In this document: one piece after another, positions 61,916 to 64,000 of the stretch | How the letters are laid out: every line of letters starts with the position of its first letter | Numbering within the stretch: the stretch's first letter is position 1 | NCBI GenBank assembly: GCA_002634385.1 | Contig: NSJL01000007.1 | Span: forward strand, 62,001-126,000 | Reading direction: 5' to 3' | DNA: 64,000 nucleotides | From: Nitrospira sp. | GTDB taxonomy: Bacteria > Nitrospirota > Thermodesulfovibrionia > Thermodesulfovibrionales > Dissulfurispiraceae | Notes under the pieces: model-generated | Told to the model about the DNA's origin: nothing | What the model saw: the letters and a program-made list of their open reading frames with translations, nothing else | Databases searched by the model: none | Program-made: the position numbers and the translations under genes

Positions 61916-61990
61916 GAAAAAATAGAAAGATAGTTTTCTTTGTCTTCCTCTTTACCTCTACCTTTACCTGTCTCATTCTGTCTTTCTCTG
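61889..61990. repeat. GGTAAA-type long inverted repeat, copy 4
   Basis: Left arm ACAGGTAGAGGTAAAGGTAG and right arm CTTTACCTCTACCTTTACCTGT pair with a one-hexamer register shift around an A/T-rich centre. It starts inside the PEP-CTERM gene. Confidence 0.82.
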
Positions 61991-62052
61991 CCTCATTGTT
62001 TTACAGTACAATAAGCTTTCGGCGGAAATTCCGGAATCATAATGAGGGTGGA

Positions 62053-62949
62053 GTGTCATCCACGATAACGAAAGCATACCTTGAACTCACTTTTGCCATG
62101 GTCATTGTCGGCAGTTCCATCGTCGCCGGTAAAATCGTCATCAGCAGCTTTCCCGTCTTTCTGGCCTCCGGCTTGCGGTTCGCCCTGGCCTCCGCCCTGC
62201 TCGTGCCCTTTCTGTACTACCGTGAAAAGGGCTTCCCCCCGCTGGCCCGCCAGGACCTCTGCATCCTCTTCCTGCAGTCCTTCGCCGGCGCCTTTCTTTT
62301 CAACGTATTTCTGCTCTACGGGCTGCGTTTCACCACCGCTACGGAAAGCGGGATCATTACGGCCACCACGCCCGCGGTAATCGGGGTGCTCTCCCATCTT
62401 CTCCTCGGAGAGAGGCTGGCAGGGAACAAATACGCGGGGATCATTCTTGCCGGTCTGGGAATACTGGCGGTGAGCAGGGGCAGCATGTTTCCCCTGCCGG
62501 GAGGCGATACGAATCCCCTTCTCGGCAACGCCCTGGTATTCGGTGCGGTGATCGGAGAAGCGCTCTTTACCGTGCTGGGTAAGGCGGAGTCGCAGAAGGT
62601 CTCTCCCCTGGCCATGTCCGCCATCATGAGCCTGATCGCCTTCGCTCTCTTTCTCCCCTTTTCTCTCTATGAGGCGATCCATTTTGATTTTTCCCGCGTC
62701 CCCCTTCAGGGCTGGATGCTCATTGCCTATTACGCCGTGGTGGTAACCGCCGTCTCCTTCCCCCTCTGGTACGGGGGAGTAGCGAAGGTACCCGCCAGCA
62801 CCTCCGGCGTCTTCACCGGTGTACTGCCCGTAAGCGCCGCTCTCTTTTCCTACGCGGTGCTGAACGAGCCCTTCCGGTGGCCCCACCTCGCGGGAATCCT
62901 CTGCGTCCTGGCCGGAATCGCTTTCATCGCGCGGGAGAGGGAAACCTGA
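62053..62949 (+). CDS. EamA-type DMT transporter
   Basis: This 298-aa protein has ten hydrophobic helices in two EamA repeats; typical pieces are AMVIVGSSIVAGKIVI, GLRFTTATESGIITATTPAVIG and VAKVPASTSGVFTGVLPVSA. It probably exports a small metabolite. The start is GTG 62053 after GAGGGTGGA; a TTG further upstream in the frame lies next to the repeat and has no support. Relation to the other EamA gene is at family level only. Confidence 0.85.
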   Translation: MSSTITKAYLELTFAMVIVGSSIVAGKIVISSFPVFLASGLRFALASALLVPFLYYREKGFPPLARQDLCILFLQSFAGAFLFNVFLLYGLRFTTATESGIITATTPAVIGVLSHLLLGERLAGNKYAGIILAGLGILAVSRGSMFPLPGGDTNPLLGNALVFGAVIGEALFTVLGKAESQKVSPLAMSAIMSLIAFALFLPFSLYEAIHFDFSRVPLQGWMLIAYYAVVVTAVSFPLWYGGVAKVPASTSGVFTGVLPVSAALFSYAVLNEPFRWPHLAGILCVLAGIAFIARERET

Positions 62950-62966
62950 TCGGTTACAATAGAAGT

Positions 62967-63911
62967 ATGGATGAAAAGATCAGGCTGGGAATCAGCGCAT
63001 GTCTCCTGGGAGAAAAGGTCCGCTACGATGCAGGACACAAACTGGACCGCTATCTGCGTGATACCATCGGCAGGTACGTGGAATGGGTTCCCGTCTGTCC
63101 CGAAGTGGAATACGGGCTCCCCGTGCCCCGGGAGCCCCTGCATCTCGTGGGGGACCCTGCAGCTCCGCGCCTCGTAACCCTTTCCACCGGGATAGACCAT
63201 ACGGAGGGCATGCGTGAGTGGGCGCAGCGGAAGCTCGAATTTCTGGAGGGAATGGAGCTCTGCGGATTCGTGTTCAAAAGCAAGTCCCCCAGCTCGGGCA
63301 TGCGGGGGGTAAAGGTCTGTTCTCCTTCGGGAGTTCGCAGGGGAGCCGGTGTCTTTGCAGGGGCTTTCATGAAACGTTTCCCTTTGCTCCCCGTGGAGGA
63401 TGAAGAGCGGCTCCATGACCCCGCCTTCAGGGAAAATTTCATTGAAAGGGTCTTCGTCTTCAAGCGATGGAAGGAGTTGGTGAAAAATACGCCCTCTGCC
63501 GGACGTCTTGTGGATTTCCATACCGGCCACAAGCTCCTCATCCTCTCCCACAGCACAGGACAGTATACCGCGCTGGGGAGGCTCGTGGCCGACGCGAAAA
63601 AATACCGTCCCGAGAGGCTTTACGGGGAATATGGCAGCACGCTCATGGAAGGACTGAAACTTCTTGCAACGCCACGGAAAAACACCAACGTGCTCCAGCA
63701 TATTATGGGCTATTTCAAGCGGCAGCTGACAGCCGATGAGAGAAAAGAACTGCAGGAGATGATCGCCCGCTACCATGCGGGGCTGCTCCCGCTCGTTGTC
63801 CCGGTTGTCCTGCTCGGGCATTACGCAAGGGAATTCAACGAGCCCTACCTGAAAAGGCAGCTCTATCTGAATCCCCATCCGCTGGAACTGATGCTGCGGA
63901 ATCACGTATAG
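62967..63911 (+). CDS. DUF523-DUF1722 protein with a missing cysteine
   Basis: This 314-aa protein's residues 1 to about 150 are DUF523 (TudS-like; ISACLLGEKVRYD, VPVCPEVEYGLPVPR) and residues about 190-310 are DUF1722 (FHTGHKLLILSHS, YFKRQLTADERKEL). DUF523 proteins carry a [4Fe-4S] cluster on three cysteines. The usual third one, in SPSCG, is here Ser (SPSSG, residue 110). A Cys six residues later (VKVCSPSG) might replace it. The start at 62967 lacks a strong Shine-Dalgarno sequence; the preceding gene ends 18 nt before. Confidence 0.85.
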   Translation: MDEKIRLGISACLLGEKVRYDAGHKLDRYLRDTIGRYVEWVPVCPEVEYGLPVPREPLHLVGDPAAPRLVTLSTGIDHTEGMREWAQRKLEFLEGMELCGFVFKSKSPSSGMRGVKVCSPSGVRRGAGVFAGAFMKRFPLLPVEDEERLHDPAFRENFIERVFVFKRWKELVKNTPSAGRLVDFHTGHKLLILSHSTGQYTALGRLVADAKKYRPERLYGEYGSTLMEGLKLLATPRKNTNVLQHIMGYFKRQLTADERKELQEMIARYHAGLLPLVVPVVLLGHYAREFNEPYLKRQLYLNPHPLELMLRNHV

Positions 63912-63944
63912 GCCGCACAAGGCGATGGAAACAGCGTCCCTGCC

Positions 63945-64000
63945 TCATTTGTCCTCCAGCGGGTATTCCGCCTTCCTCCAGGCTCCATAGCCCCCCTTCA
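63945..64000 (-). CDS. Rhodanese-like protein, C-terminal end only
   Basis: The last 17 codons on the minus strand read KGGYGAWRKAEYPLEDK and stop at 63945. GGYGAW is the usual end of a rhodanese/sulfurtransferase domain. The rest, including the active-site Cys, lies beyond the window. Confidence 0.6.
   Translation of the reverse strand, partial: KGGYGAWRKAEYPLEDK

Noticed and set aside
62056-62886. 276-codon open frame opposite the EamA gene
   Set aside because: It is Gly/Glu/Lys-rich antisense of a membrane protein gene, a usual shadow.

Overview
The window looks like a chromosomal piece of a free-living Gram-negative anaerobe or facultative anaerobe of moderately high GC. The HWRQPL-type histidine kinase, DUF748 protein, PEP-CTERM mini-protein, MEDS sensor domain, corrinoid-activator-like ferredoxin protein and TIR-bearing intergenic repeats would fit Nitrospirota or a deltaproteobacterial-grade lineage. 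This is inference; there is no rRNA or other marker to place it firmly.

1-17.6 kb, housekeeping and signalling: a partial TPR membrane protein; single-chain purL; a sensor kinase / response regulator / Hpt phosphorelay operon; a ferredoxin-ASKHA reductive activator; an in-frame cysE-cysS fusion; rlmB; a DUF748 protein; hemerythrin; and a stress-type SDR. Two repeat families lie between these genes. One copy is a MITE with terminal inverted repeats and a perfect 9-bp target duplication, and it carries a second repeat nested inside it.

17.9-26.6 kb, a decaying metabolic/stress island that looks lower in GC than its flanks: ppsA, a D-lactate dehydrogenase, gapA, a second gapA fragment and an erythromycin-esterase gene are all broken. 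Most keep both termini and have lost the middle. A P2-type cation ATPase, an alpha-glucan phosphorylase and a Cys-rich DUF2769-like protein remain intact. An alcohol dehydrogenase reduced to 49 codons at 38.3 kb follows the same pattern.

26.6-48.8 kb, a long leftward glycan-type cluster: GGDEF protein, PHP phosphoesterase, a PRTase-like protein of unknown function, histidine phosphatase, GT4, LmbE deacetylase, a circularly permuted GH39-like protein, methyltransferase, nucleotidyltransferase, four CgeB-like glycosyltransferases (interrupted by a small stress cassette), another GT4, a B12-binding radical SAM enzyme, a GH-like/epimerase fusion and a second epimerase. Many genes overlap by ATGA. 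A consensus promoter and a leader of about 350 nt sit at the right-hand end.

48.9-64 kb: TPR protein; TVP38 membrane protein; a manganese (yybP-ykoY) riboswitch placed, unusually, in front of a beta-carbonic anhydrase; PGPGW and zinc-ribbon proteins; two more MITE-like elements; EEP nuclease and phospholipase D-like genes; DUF2267; an FAD amine-oxidase-like enzyme; GNAT; two EamA transporters; leuA with a consensus promoter and attenuator; a tiny PEP-CTERM protein behind a sigma-54 promoter; a DUF523-DUF1722 protein; and the end of a rhodanese gene.

A family of long CT/GA-rich inverted repeats built from GGTAAA/GGTAGA hexamers sits at the 3' ends of four genes and in two cases encodes their basic C-terminal tails.
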